Source: Akebia trifoliata
Lineage: Eukaryota > Streptophyta > Magnoliopsida > Ranunculales > Lardizabalaceae
NCBI GenBank assembly: GCA_017979445.1
Contig: CM030705.1
Span: forward strand, 16,199,040 to 16,263,039
DNA: 64,000 nucleotides
Direction: 5' to 3'
The notes under the pieces were generated by a model. That model was given only the letters and a program-made list of their open reading frames with translations. It ran no database searches and was not told the origin of the DNA. Shown here piece after piece: positions 10,966 through 22,687 of this stretch; position 1 is the first letter of the stretch, and every line of letters begins with the position of its first letter. The translations under genes were made by a program, and so were the position numbers.

Positions 10966-13490
10966 CTCTGAAGGTAAAAAAATATGAAAGAAATGGTGAG
11001 TAACAATGGGTACCTAGTAAGAAAACAAACAATTTCTACCAATAACCTTTCCTAACATGAACGAATAAGCATACTGAATCATTTTAAAATATGTAAAATT
11101 TTATAGAAGAAACTACGATTAACTAGTACATATAGCTAATGAGCAACTAAACATTTTAAAACTTACATTTCATTAATCAGTAGTACTTATTATAATATTT
11201 TCTTTTTATACCAATCTAATTGATCAAATAAAGACATTAAACATGCATTTTATTTTTTTATATCAAAATAGGACAATAGATACATTATACACAATAGTGG
11301 AGTAGTTGAATTAGAGAGTTGGAATTCACGACTGGATCGCTCCCAGTCGGGACATGATATTTCATACTCTTTACTAACTTTTAGTTCCTGATTTTGTAAT
11401 TGGTCGCTGCACTTACCACACTTGATTGATCATTTATCCAGTTCAAGCTGACCGTTTGACGTCGCCGTAAGCAATGGGTCTTTTTTCGATGTGTCAGAAC
11501 GTACGACTATTATAAATTGTTAGTGATCACTGACTACTCATCTTCGTTTATGCTTATCAGGCGTGCATGTGATTTTCAAATATACAATTCATTCATATAC
11601 GACCACCTTTACATTAAAAGTTCACTGGTAAAGATAGAGACGAATAAACCCGAATTCTAGTTGTAACTCCATTCTCATGCGCGTCCCATACCACGTATGA
11701 GTTTGGTTGTCCCTACTGTACATCCCAGGATAGTATATCACTCTGGATGATATGATAGACTATCCCTTTAGGTATTCGCAAGCTTTTTAACAGTTCACAA
11801 AATAACTACATATATATCTATATATATCATTTTTTTTAAAATAAATAAGAAATTAACAATACAGAGTTGAGAATGGATATCCAATTTTTTACCATGCAAT
11901 TGTGGCCACCAGGCCTAAAAGAAATAATATAACAGAAAAGTAATTAGCGTTTCGCGCTAACAAAAAGTAAATAAACATGCAACTCATATCATTATGCTTG
12001 GATATCTGTTCATCAACCCACACAAAATATTATAATGTAAAAAACAGACATCACCCCTCGAGTATGACTAACATTTTATCGTTTCATACTATTTTTCTTG
12101 TTTTTCAATTTGTACAATTTTCAATCTTTCGAACAAAATATCCACGTTCTAATATTCATAAACTTAATATGAGTTCATTGAATATTAAATCATTTTTCCA
12201 ACTATGAAATTCATTTTTATCAATAAAATTGTAAAACTTAGATCAAAATGGGGTCTGAGCTGTACATAGGACCCAACTGACAGAAATTACCTAATGAAAT
12301 ATCCTACCCACGTATAATTTATTATAAAATACAATTAAACATATCAAATATGCAAGTTCTGGTGTGAATTTGAAACAACGAAAAAGAATTTTATATTTTG
12401 AAAATATATAACAAATTTCTGATAAAATCCTAAATACAATTTTCATAAATCTATGATTACTGATAGAAATTGTGAGTCCTTACTATCTCTATACAATATG
12501 ATCAAAGTGCGTATGCGAAAATCGAGATGATCGATACAAAAATCAAGGCAAATTAAACTTTGAGACTACTAATTTTTTAATTTGACCCGGTAATTTTGAA
12601 TATCTTGATGTTGTCGTCCTTTCTCCCTTTTATGACGGAGGACGGTTTGACCTCGAAACAGATGAAATCTGAGGTTAAAGTTACGAAATCCCTGTATATA
12701 TATACGATTGACTTTTGATGATATAACGCGAAAGAGAAGATGAAACGAAAAGATATTGGGTGGGATTTGTAGATGTTAAGGTTGTGGACATTTTTTCCTT
12801 CTGCGTTGGAAGTCGAAGAAGGCCCCGTTCACGACGAATCGGAGTTTGAAAGATTGGGAAAAACTAAATTAAAAAAAAAAAAACATCTTGGCTGGTTTTT
12901 GACGCGTTTGGATGATAATGAATAGTTTTTATTTTAAAATTTTATTTATATAAATTTTGGGACAATTTCGATATTTTTATATATTGTTTCGTTCAACGAT
13001 AATTTGACCGTTCGGACTCCAAAAGTAACGAGTAAATACTCTATTTTGTATAATTTTTTATTCCAGATCTAATGATGTAGTCAATTTTTACAAATTCTAT
13101 ATTTAACAAAAATGTACATTTTTTTGCCCGATGGGACCTTAAAATTGATGTCATTTTCGTTTTTAACGATAATTCAATTTTTTTTACTTGAAAATGACAA
13201 GTAAATGGTCAATTTTCTATAATTTTTCGTAACGAACCCAATGATATGATTGAATCTTAAAAATTCTTGCTTTAACAAAAAGTCATTATTTTAGCCTAGT
13301 CCGACTCGGTAATCGAAGATTTGTAACTTTTCTATTCGGACTCACATTTGAGCATGCTTATAGGCTAAAGTATGTTTTTCAATTGAATCCAATGGTGAGG
13401 TTAGATTCTATTAAAAATAATTAGAAATATCATAAAGTTTTATCCTAATTCCTATTTTTAGAATTTTTTCAAATTTTCACTATTTATTTT
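10966..13490 (-). repeat. 5' leader and probable LTR of the decayed gypsy element
   Basis: AT-rich sequence upstream (minus strand) of the gag. About 10840-11640 recurs at 52480-55071, including TTGTTAGTGATCACTGACTA and GACCGTTTGACGT. A TATATATATA at 12695-12706 and repeats of a GTAAATNNTCAATTTT(G/C)TATAATTTTT type (13020-13240) suggest LTR sequence. LTR borders and a primer-binding site were not found. Confidence 0.4.
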
Positions 13491-13499
13491 TTCTCGAGA

Positions 13500-15015
13500 T
13501 ACGAATCAAAACTTTGGATTTTACAAGAAACTTATCGATATTCCTGAGAATCATAAGAAGATATAATGCAAATGGGTTTTTAAGACTAAGAGGGATTCAA
13601 AAGGTAGAATCGAAATGTTTAAAGTGAGGATAGTCACTAAAGATTTCAGGTAGAAACTAGGGATAAATTTCTTTGAGACTTTCTTTTCAATTTCGTTTAA
13701 AGACTCTTTGAGAATCATTTTGACCATTGTAGCACAATACGAGTTGAAACTGCATCATATGGATATAAAAACAACATTCCTTAATAGAGATCTTGAAGAA
13801 AAAATATATATGGCTTAACCTAATGGATTTATCATTTAAGGAAAAGAGCATCGAGTCTGTACATAAAAAAGGGTTTTATACAGATTGAAATGAATTTTGA
13901 GATAGTGGTACCTAAAGTTTGACCAAATTGTAGTCAATTATGGCTTCAAGGAAAACATCATGGATAAATACATATATCTCAAGGTAAATGGGAGTCAGTT
14001 TATTTTTCTTGTACTATATGTAAACAACATCATACTCTTTAGTAATGACATCCATTTACTTCATAACTTAAATAATTTCTTGTCAAAAAAATTTGATATT
14101 AAGGATTTAGGAAATGCAAAGTATGTTTTGAGACTTAAGATAAATTAGGATTGCTCAGTTGGTTTATTGAGATTGTTTCAAAAAACATACATTGAGAAAA
14201 TACTAAGGGATTTGACATGTAGAATTGCGCACTTGTTGAAGCTCTTATGGCAAATGGAATATTTTCAGTCAAAACCTGTGTTCAAGAAGTTATATAGAAA
14301 TGAATAAGGTAAATATAAAATAGTATGCCTCTACAGTTTGAAGTTTGATGTACACAAGGATTTGCATTCGATCAGACATCAGTTATATAGTTGGCATACT
14401 CGATAGATATACAAAAAAATCCTAGTTCAAATCATTGACAATTAGTAAAGAAAGTCATATGGTACTTACAGATGACAAAATACTTTATGATAGTGTATAA
14501 GAGATCGATCTACTTGAGATTGTCAATTATTCCAACTCATATTATGCTGGATGTCGTGATAGTCTCAAATCCACTTTAGAATTTGTATTTATACTTGCTC
14601 ATAGAACGATTTCTTAGAGGAGCTGTAAATAGTCAATCATGACTAATTCCACTATACATACATAATTTATTGGTTGTTATGAAGTAACTTGACATACGAT
14701 GTGGCTAAGGAATTTCATTATGAAGTTGAAGGTTGTGGATTTCCTCAACAAGTCATTGGTCATTTTCTATGACAATGAAATTGTGACCAAGTTCGTGAAG
14801 AACGAGTGGATGACAACAAGCAACAACCACATTGAGACCAAATATATGCTTGTATGTGAGAAGGTTAGAGAATGAATCATTAAAATCTTTCATGTGGATA
14901 TTAGAATAAGGATCGCAGATCCTCTCACAAAAGGTTTTTCGCCTAAAGTCTTTAAGGAGTACGTGAGTCGCATGAGAGTAATTGAGTCTTTGGACTATAT
15001 AGTGTAATTGGGTGT
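13500..15015 (+). pseudogene. pol: Ty1/copia pol remnant (RT to RNase H)
   Basis: Translation with many stops and shifts still shows copia RT: KWVFKTKRDSKG near 13570, then LHHMDIKTTFLN near 13750. An open 62-codon piece at 13960-14148 carries YLKVNGSQFIFLVLYVNN; the catalytic YVDD is YVNN here (14017-14028). RNase H appears as YAGCRDSLKST near 14545 and SNNHIETKYM near 14820. The domain ends with ADPLTKGFSPKVF near 14915-14955. Everything upstream of RT (gag, protease, integrase, 5' LTR) is missing. Confidence 0.85.
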
Positions 15016-15615
15016 CATCTCATTGTCTTAATTGATGTTTTAATTACTCTTGTAATTTTTTACTAAATAAAAGTAATATAGTGCTCCTATTGCTATATAT
15101 TAGATATTTATTTTTTTGTGCATATGAAACAAAGTTAAAGTTAGCTTGAGAGTACGGTTTAATATCTATGAGGTGTGTTTGAATTAGATATGTCTAGGTA
15201 ACACATATGTGAGCCTTCATCATGATAATAGGATGATAGTTGTTCACATGACAGTTTGTCATAATATATTAGGATGACATACTATAAGTATAAAGCAAAA
15301 TGGATATGGAAATAAATAAATTAATTGCATGAGGTGTGTGTCATTAACCTTATATTACTATATCAAAATCAAATAAAGTTAAACACTCAACACTATTAAT
15401 GGTACTAACTTTGAGACCATGAAACTATCTTGGCGTCACTAGGAGAACACCATGTCCATTCATGATCCACACTTAGTGTCATTTTTGGGATTGGGTGAAA
15501 GTTAAAGCTAATATTAAATTTTTAAGTAATGAGTGGCCACTCAATCTTAAAGATTTCAACCCATGTGCGTCATTTTCTAAAACTTACAAGTATATATGTG
15601 GACCAAGTAGGAAAT
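15016..15615 (+). other. copia 3' untranslated region with polypurine tract
   Basis: About 600 bp without an ORF between the pol remnant and the LTR. AAGTAGGAAAT at 15605-15615 is a mutated form of the AAGTGGGAGAT polypurine tract common before copia LTRs. Confidence 0.6.
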
Positions 15616-15876
15616 TGTTGAAATATTTTCAAAATTAATAAGTTTTAATTAATATTTTATTTTAAACAAAAAATTTCTAAACTAACGATATTACTATCTT
15701 TTGAAAATTATTTTCGTCCAACATATTAATTAATGTAAAATGAAATCTTAATGAATCAAATTAAAAATTTTGAACAAACAAATTTAATTAATTAAAGCCC
15801 ATGGGCCCAATTTCAAGTGGTGGTCAATTTAATCAAGTGGGACCCACATGATATTAATTAAAGAATCATTCATCGG
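15616..15876 (+). repeat. copia 3' LTR, left part (split by hAT)
   Basis: Begins TGTTGAAATATT right after the polypurine tract. It is interrupted at 15876 by the hAT element; the right part probably resumes at 26638. Confidence 0.6.
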
Positions 15877-15887
15877 TAGGGGTGCAC

Positions 15888-16479
15888 TTGATTTGGTTTA
15901 GAAGCAAAATTGGAATCGAACCAAACATGATCGGTTCTACAAATTCGGAATCGGAACCAAACCAATTACCTTATAAAATCAAACCAACCCAAACCATTCT
16001 TGGTTCAATTTGATCATCGATTCTCATACTTATTATTTTCAATAGTAAAATTAAAATAGTTAAGACTTAAAACCAAGCAAAATATTTATTAAAATTTTAA
16101 TATAAACAAAGCAGCATGCATAATATATTAAAAATTATGAGAAAATTAGAAAATAAAGCAAGAAAGTCAATTTTAACACTTACCTTGTAAGAGATGATTG
16201 AATATCAAAGACATTCTTAAATCAATATGTTGCTTGTTCAAAATCAAATCCATCATCAACCAAGAAAATATATCAATCTACAACAACATAAAGGAGACAA
16301 TTATGCATTTATGTTAATTAATATTAAATGTTAGAAATTAGAAACATTAAATAAATAAATAAATTCATAACTACTAATGATTTTAGTTAAAAGACATAAC
16401 AAAAACGAATATAGTATGAAAAAACATAAATATTAAGTAAAAAAAAATGAATAAGTGAATAAATACTTAATCACAATTA
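15888..16479. other. hAT subterminal AT-rich region
   Basis: No gene is seen. The first 130 bp carry repeated AACCAAAC/GGTTC motifs that mirror those near the other hAT end (26560-26620), as expected of transposase-binding subterminal repeats. Confidence 0.5.
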
Positions 16480-16983
16480 GGTGTTGTTTGTTAAACTGAA
16501 AAAAATAAGTGCTGAAAAAAATAAGTATTGAAACTTATAAACGCTGAATTTAAGTGCTGAAAAAGTCGTTTGTTAAGATGTCAAAATAGTGCTGAATTCA
16601 TTAAAATTAAGCGCTGAATTTGCAGAATTATGTTTGTTACATATTGCTGAAAACTGATAAATTGTCTATTTTACCCTTACAATCATAGTATATATTGTTT
16701 GTATGTTTCAAATGCCCATTTCTTATCAAACATAATAAAATATATTATTTCTTATAAAATTAAAATGCAATTCATTTTTAAATAAAAATAATAATATTTT
16801 TCAATTTTTAAATAATAATTTGTATTTATAAAATCCCAAAACTTTCAAATTAAAAATAAGAATGTCATACAAGTCACCAAAATTTAAAATCAACACATCC
16901 ATTAAAATTTTGAGATCAACATTGTCACATAATCCATTAAACTTGAAATACAACATTGTCATACTCAATAAAATAACATCATT

Positions 16984-18128
16984 TCATATATTTGCACTAC
17001 TAAGATGATTTGCAATCTGATCCCGTAAGGTAATCATAAATGTTTGTTCAAATTGTCCAAACAACTCTTCAACGCCAAGATGAATATATCCACCATTAGT
17101 TACTTCGAGAAGAATATCTTCATTATCGTATTGATGAAAAAGTTCATCAGTTATCGAAATTTTACGAAGAAAATTGTGAATTGTCATGCATGCAATCACT
17201 ATATTTCTCTGAGTAGGAAATGAGTATGGTGCCATCCTTTTTAAAATTGGGAACCGCGCTTTTAAAACTCCAAAAGTCCTCTCAATTACATTTTTCAGTC
17301 TGGCATGTGCATGGTTGAATATTTCCTCTTTACATTTAGGACGTCCACGATGGAAATCAGATAACCAATAACGCATATTACGATATGGTGCCATAAAACC
17401 TCATGTATGCATGTAAGCAGCATCAACCAAATAATATTTATCTACATCAAAATAAATACATCGTTAAATTAGAAATATATTTAGATATTATATTTATTAC
17501 TATTAAAATTATATAAAATACTAATAATACCAGATGGAGGTATTGAAAATCTGTTTGTAGGATCACAGATAGTTTCCATTAAAACCCTTGAATCATGTGC
17601 CACTCCTTCTCATCCAGCTTGCACGTATGTAAATATCATATCAAAGTTACAAATAGACATTACATTTTGATAGTATTCAGACCTTCCCCTTTAAGGAATT
17701 TGTCTATCCGATGAAATGCAAGCATGGATGAGTGTTCCATCAATAGCACTAAGAACACCCTTGTTAATTAATTAAAAAAATACATTACTACTGGTAAAAA
17801 ATATAAACATAAATATAAATTATCATGGATAGAATTTAGGTACCTTAAATATTTGTCTAAGATGTCGATGAGCTCGAATTTCTTCCATTGGTTGATCGAA
17901 AGATGGTGATATGATCATTTCTTTGGAAAAGTACAACATAGCAACTAGAACCTTATGAAAATACTTGTGGATTGTTTGCAATGAATGTTGAAATCGATTT
18001 TTTATTAGTCGATACCGACAATTATGACCCACTATCATAAGAAACATTGCAATCATCTCCGGTATTTTCATATGTCTACTATCCACAAGCCATCCTCGTT
18101 ATTGAAATAAACGACAAAGGTTAACGAA
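16984..18128 (-). pseudogene. Harbinger DDE transposase, lightly broken
   Basis: Reading 3' to 5' along the plus strand: the C-terminal block at 16984-17394 contains NVIERTFGVLKARFPILKR (catalytic E) and PTQRNIVIACMTIHNFLR. Just upstream YYLVDAAYM (near 17425) and AGWEGVAHDSR (near 17600) supply the two aspartates. AIDGTLIHA lies near 17740. The N-terminal part at 17823-18086 has an HNCRYRLIKNRFQHS helix-turn-helix-like segment. A TGA sits between the YLVD block and GFMAPYR, at a place consistent with CGA to TGA change. The frame breaks between blocks may partly be introns (17450-17530, 17765-17820). Confidence 0.82.
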
Positions 18129-18704
18129 TGACTCTTTTTCCATTCTTAAAAACTCGTAACAATTTGATGAAGGACATTTAAGAGTTCATTCACAAATTGT
18201 TCACTCGTAAGTGTTGATACATTGACTGCATCTCGACTGATAGATTGTCTTTTAATACGTTCCAATATGAACTTCAATATTAATATTATTAGAAGCCTCC
18301 GTTGTTGTGGTGTCATATTCACTGTTGAATAAATAATTTGTATACATAAAAAAAAATAATACGATAAACAAACATTTCATAATCAAATATCCATTCAAAA
18401 AATAAGAGTGTTCCAACATTCAAATCTAAATAAACTCATTCAAAATAAAAGTGTTCCAACATTGAAATCCAATGACACCCATTCAAAATAAGTACTCCAA
18501 CATGTCATAAACACGAAACAAACAAAATGTTCCATCAAAGACAAAAATTCACAAAACTACCACTAAGATCTCACATCTAAAAGTCTATGATAAGTTAATA
18601 GCATTAAGTCAAGACAATCGTAGTGTTGGATCTGCCAATTTCATCCAAATTGTCCTATACTCATTTCCCTTAGCAAATGCATTAAGCGCAATATTGTAAA
18701 CGTG

Positions 18705-19564
18705 TCATCTTTTCTCCACTATTGTCATTTCATTCAAAGATTTCATACAATCTTGTATCGAGGGTCCATTGTTTGTATCTTTCACAAGAACATCGATAAA
18801 TGCTTGAATATTATTTTGAAGATCATCTTTATCATTCTTTTTACGACGTTTTTTTGATGATGAAGTATCCACGTTTTCTGAAGGAGTTGATACATTAGGA
18901 ACACTCTGTCCTAAAGATTCATCTTCCAAATGTTGTGATTCAAACTCATCAAAATTTTGTGGATCCTCTCCAACTTGAGATGATACATCAACGGGTAATC
19001 CTTCTCTATGTGGACCCCATCCAGTATCTCCCGTGGCCATTGTGCATTCAAATAATGTACATAACTCACGTGCAAACATCAATAGCTTATGACGATATTT
19101 TTTTGTTTTAAGATATTTCTGAGACACATTAGAATCATATTAAAAGTGAGTCCACTTATAATATTCTTAAGATTTATAAATATATAGTAAAAGTATAGGT
19201 TTAGACATGCCTTCAAGTAGTCATCCCATCGTTCATCAGTCCAATGAATGGTATTTGTTTCTACATTGTATCCATGACCCGTGCAAGTTGTAAGCCGCAT
19301 TCAAATTCCATATTACTTCTTTTGATAATCCCATTGATTTTTTAGTTGTCTTTGCTTAAAAGTAGTCAAAAATTTCTTGTTCATTTCAACTATAATTATA
19401 TTCCATGACTGGAATTTTAGAGTCCCCCCCGATCTTCCTTCACGGTTAACTTCTTCAATACATAAATTAATAAAAAAATTTCTAACCCTTTCATCAAGCC
19501 AACATGCTCGGTTGCTTTCATTAGAATCCATATCTAAATGCAGTAGAAAAATAAAAATAAACAA
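18705..19564 (-). pseudogene. Harbinger Myb/SANT-like accessory protein
   Basis: The first exon block (19313-19564) reads WLDERVRNFFINLC and LKNQWDYQKK, a Myb/SANT-like DNA-binding domain of the sort encoded beside PIF/Harbinger transposases. The next block (about 19205-19300) has TGHGYNVETNTIHW and WDDYLKA. The last block (18705-19127) continues with KKYRHKLLMFARELCTLFEC, a Ser/Asp-rich linker and a basic KKRRKK stretch at about residues 93-98 of the block, a likely nuclear signal. The gap at about 19128-19205 looks like an AT-rich intron. Stops between the first two blocks suggest it no longer works. Its usual role is nuclear import and DNA binding of the transposase. Confidence 0.7.
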
Positions 19565-20365
19565 CTATAAAAATAATCCATATCGATGCCAATTATGTTC
19601 AAACATGAAAAATAGTGTAAACTACCATTATTAAAAATAATTATTTTTAATTTAAATAAATGTATAAATTTTATAATTCTATCGAAATTTCGGCAGCATC
19701 TCCTCTTAAAAATGGATATATAAAATTTTTCTGATAAAGAAAATACATGTATAATACACAATATAATATCCACATAACATCTCATACACAATCCTACATC
19801 CACATAACATCCTATACACAATGTAACATCCATATAATATCCCATACACATTAACATTCTAACAAATACATATTATACGAAAATCAAAAGTGTTGCAATG
19901 TCATACAAACACTAATACCTAACAACAGTTGTGTGTGCAAACACATACTTCATAAGATCTTATTTGTGAAGACTCTCTTTCTTTTTAATTCTAACTTGGG
20001 TCCATGAATGATGGCATATCACAAAATACAATGACATTGTAATAACAAAATGACATTTATTCAATATAAAATTATACTAAGTTTTACAATTTTTAAAACA
20101 CTTTAAACACCATCAACAATAATTTACTTAAGTTTGATAATTTTATAAATACCTAACATACAATTCATCTAACCATTCACCTAATCCTAACTCATAATTT
20201 AAGAATCAAATAAAATATCAACCAATGCCATCAAAATCCAACTTACAGATAACCAATACTTCCCCCTTATACAAGTATGGGGAGTTAGAATGGACAATCG
20301 AACCACTTGGAAAGTCTAACTGTTACAATAATTCCCTATAACATTCTAGTACAACTCTACCTCTC
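19565..20365. other. AT-rich non-coding part of the Harbinger element
   Basis: About 800 bp without a supported gene. A short satellite-like run with CATATAACATCCTATACACAAT repeats lies at 19755-19855. Confidence 0.4.
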
Positions 20366-20614
20366 TTACAACATGTCCAGATCAATCCTAGAGCTATCTA
20401 CTATCATTTTAATTTTTTTTTGTTCACATTGATTGAGAGATGAGACCCGTTCATAGTTGAGAGTTGAGATCGCAAACAACCCTCTAAAACCATCTCCATG
20501 ATTAGATGAGGAAGATTTCAAACGAAGAGTTGAGCTTAGGGCCTTGGGTGAGCCAATATTGTCTCTCGATCCCTCAGGAGAAGCCAATGATCTTGAACCT
20601 AGATCAAGAGCCAC
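20366..20614 (-). CDS. unrecognised gene-fragment-like ORF inside the Harbinger element
   Basis: An 82-codon frame rich in Ser, Leu and Gly (ALDLGSRSLASPEGSRD at its start). Base composition is clearly less AT-rich than the transposon around it. It lies between the Myb-like gene and the SAM-domain exon, in sequence that does not look like transposon. No family was recognised. It may be a captured piece of a host gene or chance. Confidence 0.25.
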   Translation of the reverse strand: MALDLGSRSLASPEGSRDNIGSPKALSSTLRLKSSSSNHGDGFRGLFAISTLNYERVSSLNQCEQKKIKMIVDSSRIDLDML

Positions 20615-21338
20615 CCCCAGGTGGCTTCTCCTATGTTAAAAAGAATTATGCTCTTTATGACACCAACAGATAGTTGTAATATGAAAACATAAGAGAAATT
20701 TACGTTCTAAAACAATAGCCCACATTTTTTCTGATGACTGAGATCAAGATCTCATGGACTTCCAATATATTTTTGTACGAAAAAATGACCCTATGAGTCT
20801 CCACATGCTTCGAAAGCTCAGAACACAAACACAGAAATCCTCACAAGGGAAATTTGCTCTAATTCTTCCTTCAACTAGAGTTCAATTTCCTCTTTACTTT
20901 CTTTGCTTACGAGAAGAAATCCAAAGTTCAATGAACAATCACAGTTTGAGTGTACCAATTCAGTAGTATCAGATTGGTGTTTATTCTTGAAAATGTGTTT
21001 AAGAAGGCTTGTGTTAGACCAACATGAGTATACTACAATATTAGGTAGTTGTCCATAATCTGTATTGTTATTGGTGATTCCAATGATGATTGGCTGTGAA
21101 TGTGTTCTCAGAGCCTAGGTAAGAGCTTGATTTTGGACAGCCTATTTTGGTCCTTTCTTGAACAGTTCATTAATATTCTTCTAGGATAAACTGTTCTTTT
21201 TTTTTTATAATATATATATATTTATTATTATTATTTTTATTATTTTTCCTTTTAAGAATTCAGACACTTGCTTCTGCAATTTGCCAACACCTTTGAGAGT
21301 TTCTCATATTTAGTTTAACTATCATATTGCTTGTGCAA
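20615..21338. other. gene-like or intron-like sequence captured in Harbinger
   Basis: Less AT-rich than its surroundings in places, with T-rich runs (21197-21250) that resemble plant introns. It leads to the SAM exon at 21339. No reading frame could be assigned with confidence. Confidence 0.35.
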
Positions 21339-21401
21339 ATTGACACAACTGCTCTGATGCACATGACAGACAAGGATCTAAAGACTTTAGGGATTCCAAT
21401 G
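21339..21401 (+). pseudogene. exon fragment of a SAM-domain host gene
   Basis: The 63-bp, 21-codon segment reads DTTALMHMTDKDLKTLGIPM, the core of a plant sterile-alpha-motif domain (usual form VDMTAL..M.E.DLK.LGIPMGPR). It ends exactly at ATG followed by GTAAAA, a good splice donor. At its left the acceptor position reads GCAA where CAG would be expected. No partner exon was found, so this is a captured or duplicated fragment, not a gene. Confidence 0.6.
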
Positions 21402-21779
21402 GTAAAAGTCTATAATTCGTTATTTCTATTGTTGGTTGTTTATGTTTCAATTTTTTCAAGACTCTATTATGATAAAAAGCTCCAGTTCCAAACTATGCAT
21501 TCTGTTTTATGTGGAAACATTTTTAGTGCTGTAAAGATCGAAGAATGTGTGAGGTTCAATATGAATTCTTAAATTTAAGAAAGCTATATTCTGCTCAAGA
21601 AGGCCATTATCGTTGATAGATTAATTTTCTCCCAAAAACAAGATCAAATAACTGAAACAATGTTTATACAAACTAATTGAAGGTTGGAATCACCTGATGA
21701 TCTGCTGAGATATGGCTAGAGAAAACGAGATCAAGCGAGATCTGACGAGATTTGGTGAGGTGAGATAGAAGATAGCGAT

Positions 21780-22010
21780 TTGGTGAGAGAGAGATCGATA
21801 GAGACGAAGAAGATGACAGATCTGCCGAGAGAGAGACAAGAGAGATGCGAAGATGAGAGAGTTGCAGAGAGAGAGATGAGAGAGATGCGAGCGAGAGATG
21901 AGAGAGTTGCAGAGAGAGAGATGAGAGAGACGAGAGAAATGCGAGAGAGACGAGCGAGTTGCAGAGAGAAAGTTGTAGAAAGACGCGAGAGATGCGAAAT
22001 CTCTCGTTTG
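21780..22010 (+). repeat. GA-rich minisatellite near the Harbinger right end
   Basis: Purine-rich repeats built from GATGAGAGAGTTGCAGAGAG and GATGCGAGAGA units, in degenerate copies. On the minus strand, the transposase strand, this is a CT-rich tract next to the right end, a possible leader or promoter region. Confidence 0.75.
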
Positions 22011-22250
22011 GGATAAAATTGAAAAAGGATATACGCGAAGGGTATATTTGTCCACGAAAAAAAAAGACGGTGCTGAGCGCAAATAGTAATAAGCATTCAG
22101 CGTCTTTTTTGCGCTGAAAATTTGTGCAAAATTTTCAGCACTTCGTGCTTAATTTTTTCGATAAACAAACGCGCTAATTTTTAAAAAGTGCTAAAAATAA
22201 TTTTTTTAAGTAATAAGCACTAAAAATTAGCGCAAACATACAGCACCTTA

Positions 22251-22687
22251 ATGTTTATGTCAATTCAATTTGAACTTCAAAAATAAATTTAAATAAAAAC
22301 TATCTATTAAAAAAACAAATGTCACCCATGAACATATGTCTTATATAATATTTGTTAATCCAAAATGAAAATGAAAATTAAAATCAAAGTAAGTTCAATT
22401 TCATATTTGCTTTCATGCTCCAATCTATAAGACCTAAAAAAAAGAAAAATAAATATCATTATTATTGAATAAACATTTAAAAAGAAATTTACTTCATAAT
22501 ATGTATTTTTAGAAAAATAATTTACTTATAATCGCAAATAAAGAAGTATTTGAAAATCAACTAATCACTAATTAGATGAAAAGATTTCATAATTTGTAAA
22601 AATAAAATGAAATGAAATGAATTTTCATTAAATAAAAGTATTATAATTTTACACATGAGTAAAATGACAAAATAATAAAAATAAAAG
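22251..22687. other. AT-rich hAT sequence right of the Harbinger insertion
   Basis: No gene or repeat is seen. It is the 3' flank of the hAT transposase remnant. Confidence 0.5.

Larger units (their letters stand above)
16480..22247 (-). mobile_element. PIF/Harbinger DNA transposon
   Basis: Termini GGTGTTGTTTGTT (16480) and, inverted at the right end, GGTGCTGTATGTTTG (ending 22247) lie between TTA trinucleotides at 16477-16479 and 22248-22250, the 3-bp TWA duplication of this superfamily. Subterminal GTGCTGAA and AGCGC motifs recur in both ends. It carries both genes expected of an autonomous element, a DDE transposase and a Myb/SANT-like protein, on the minus strand. Length 5768 bp, of which the right 2.7 kb holds non-transposon sequence. 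Confidence 0.85.

Noticed and set aside
21690..22096. Ser/Leu-rich ORFs of 121 and 130 codons
   Set aside because: Generated by the GA-rich minisatellite near the Harbinger right end.
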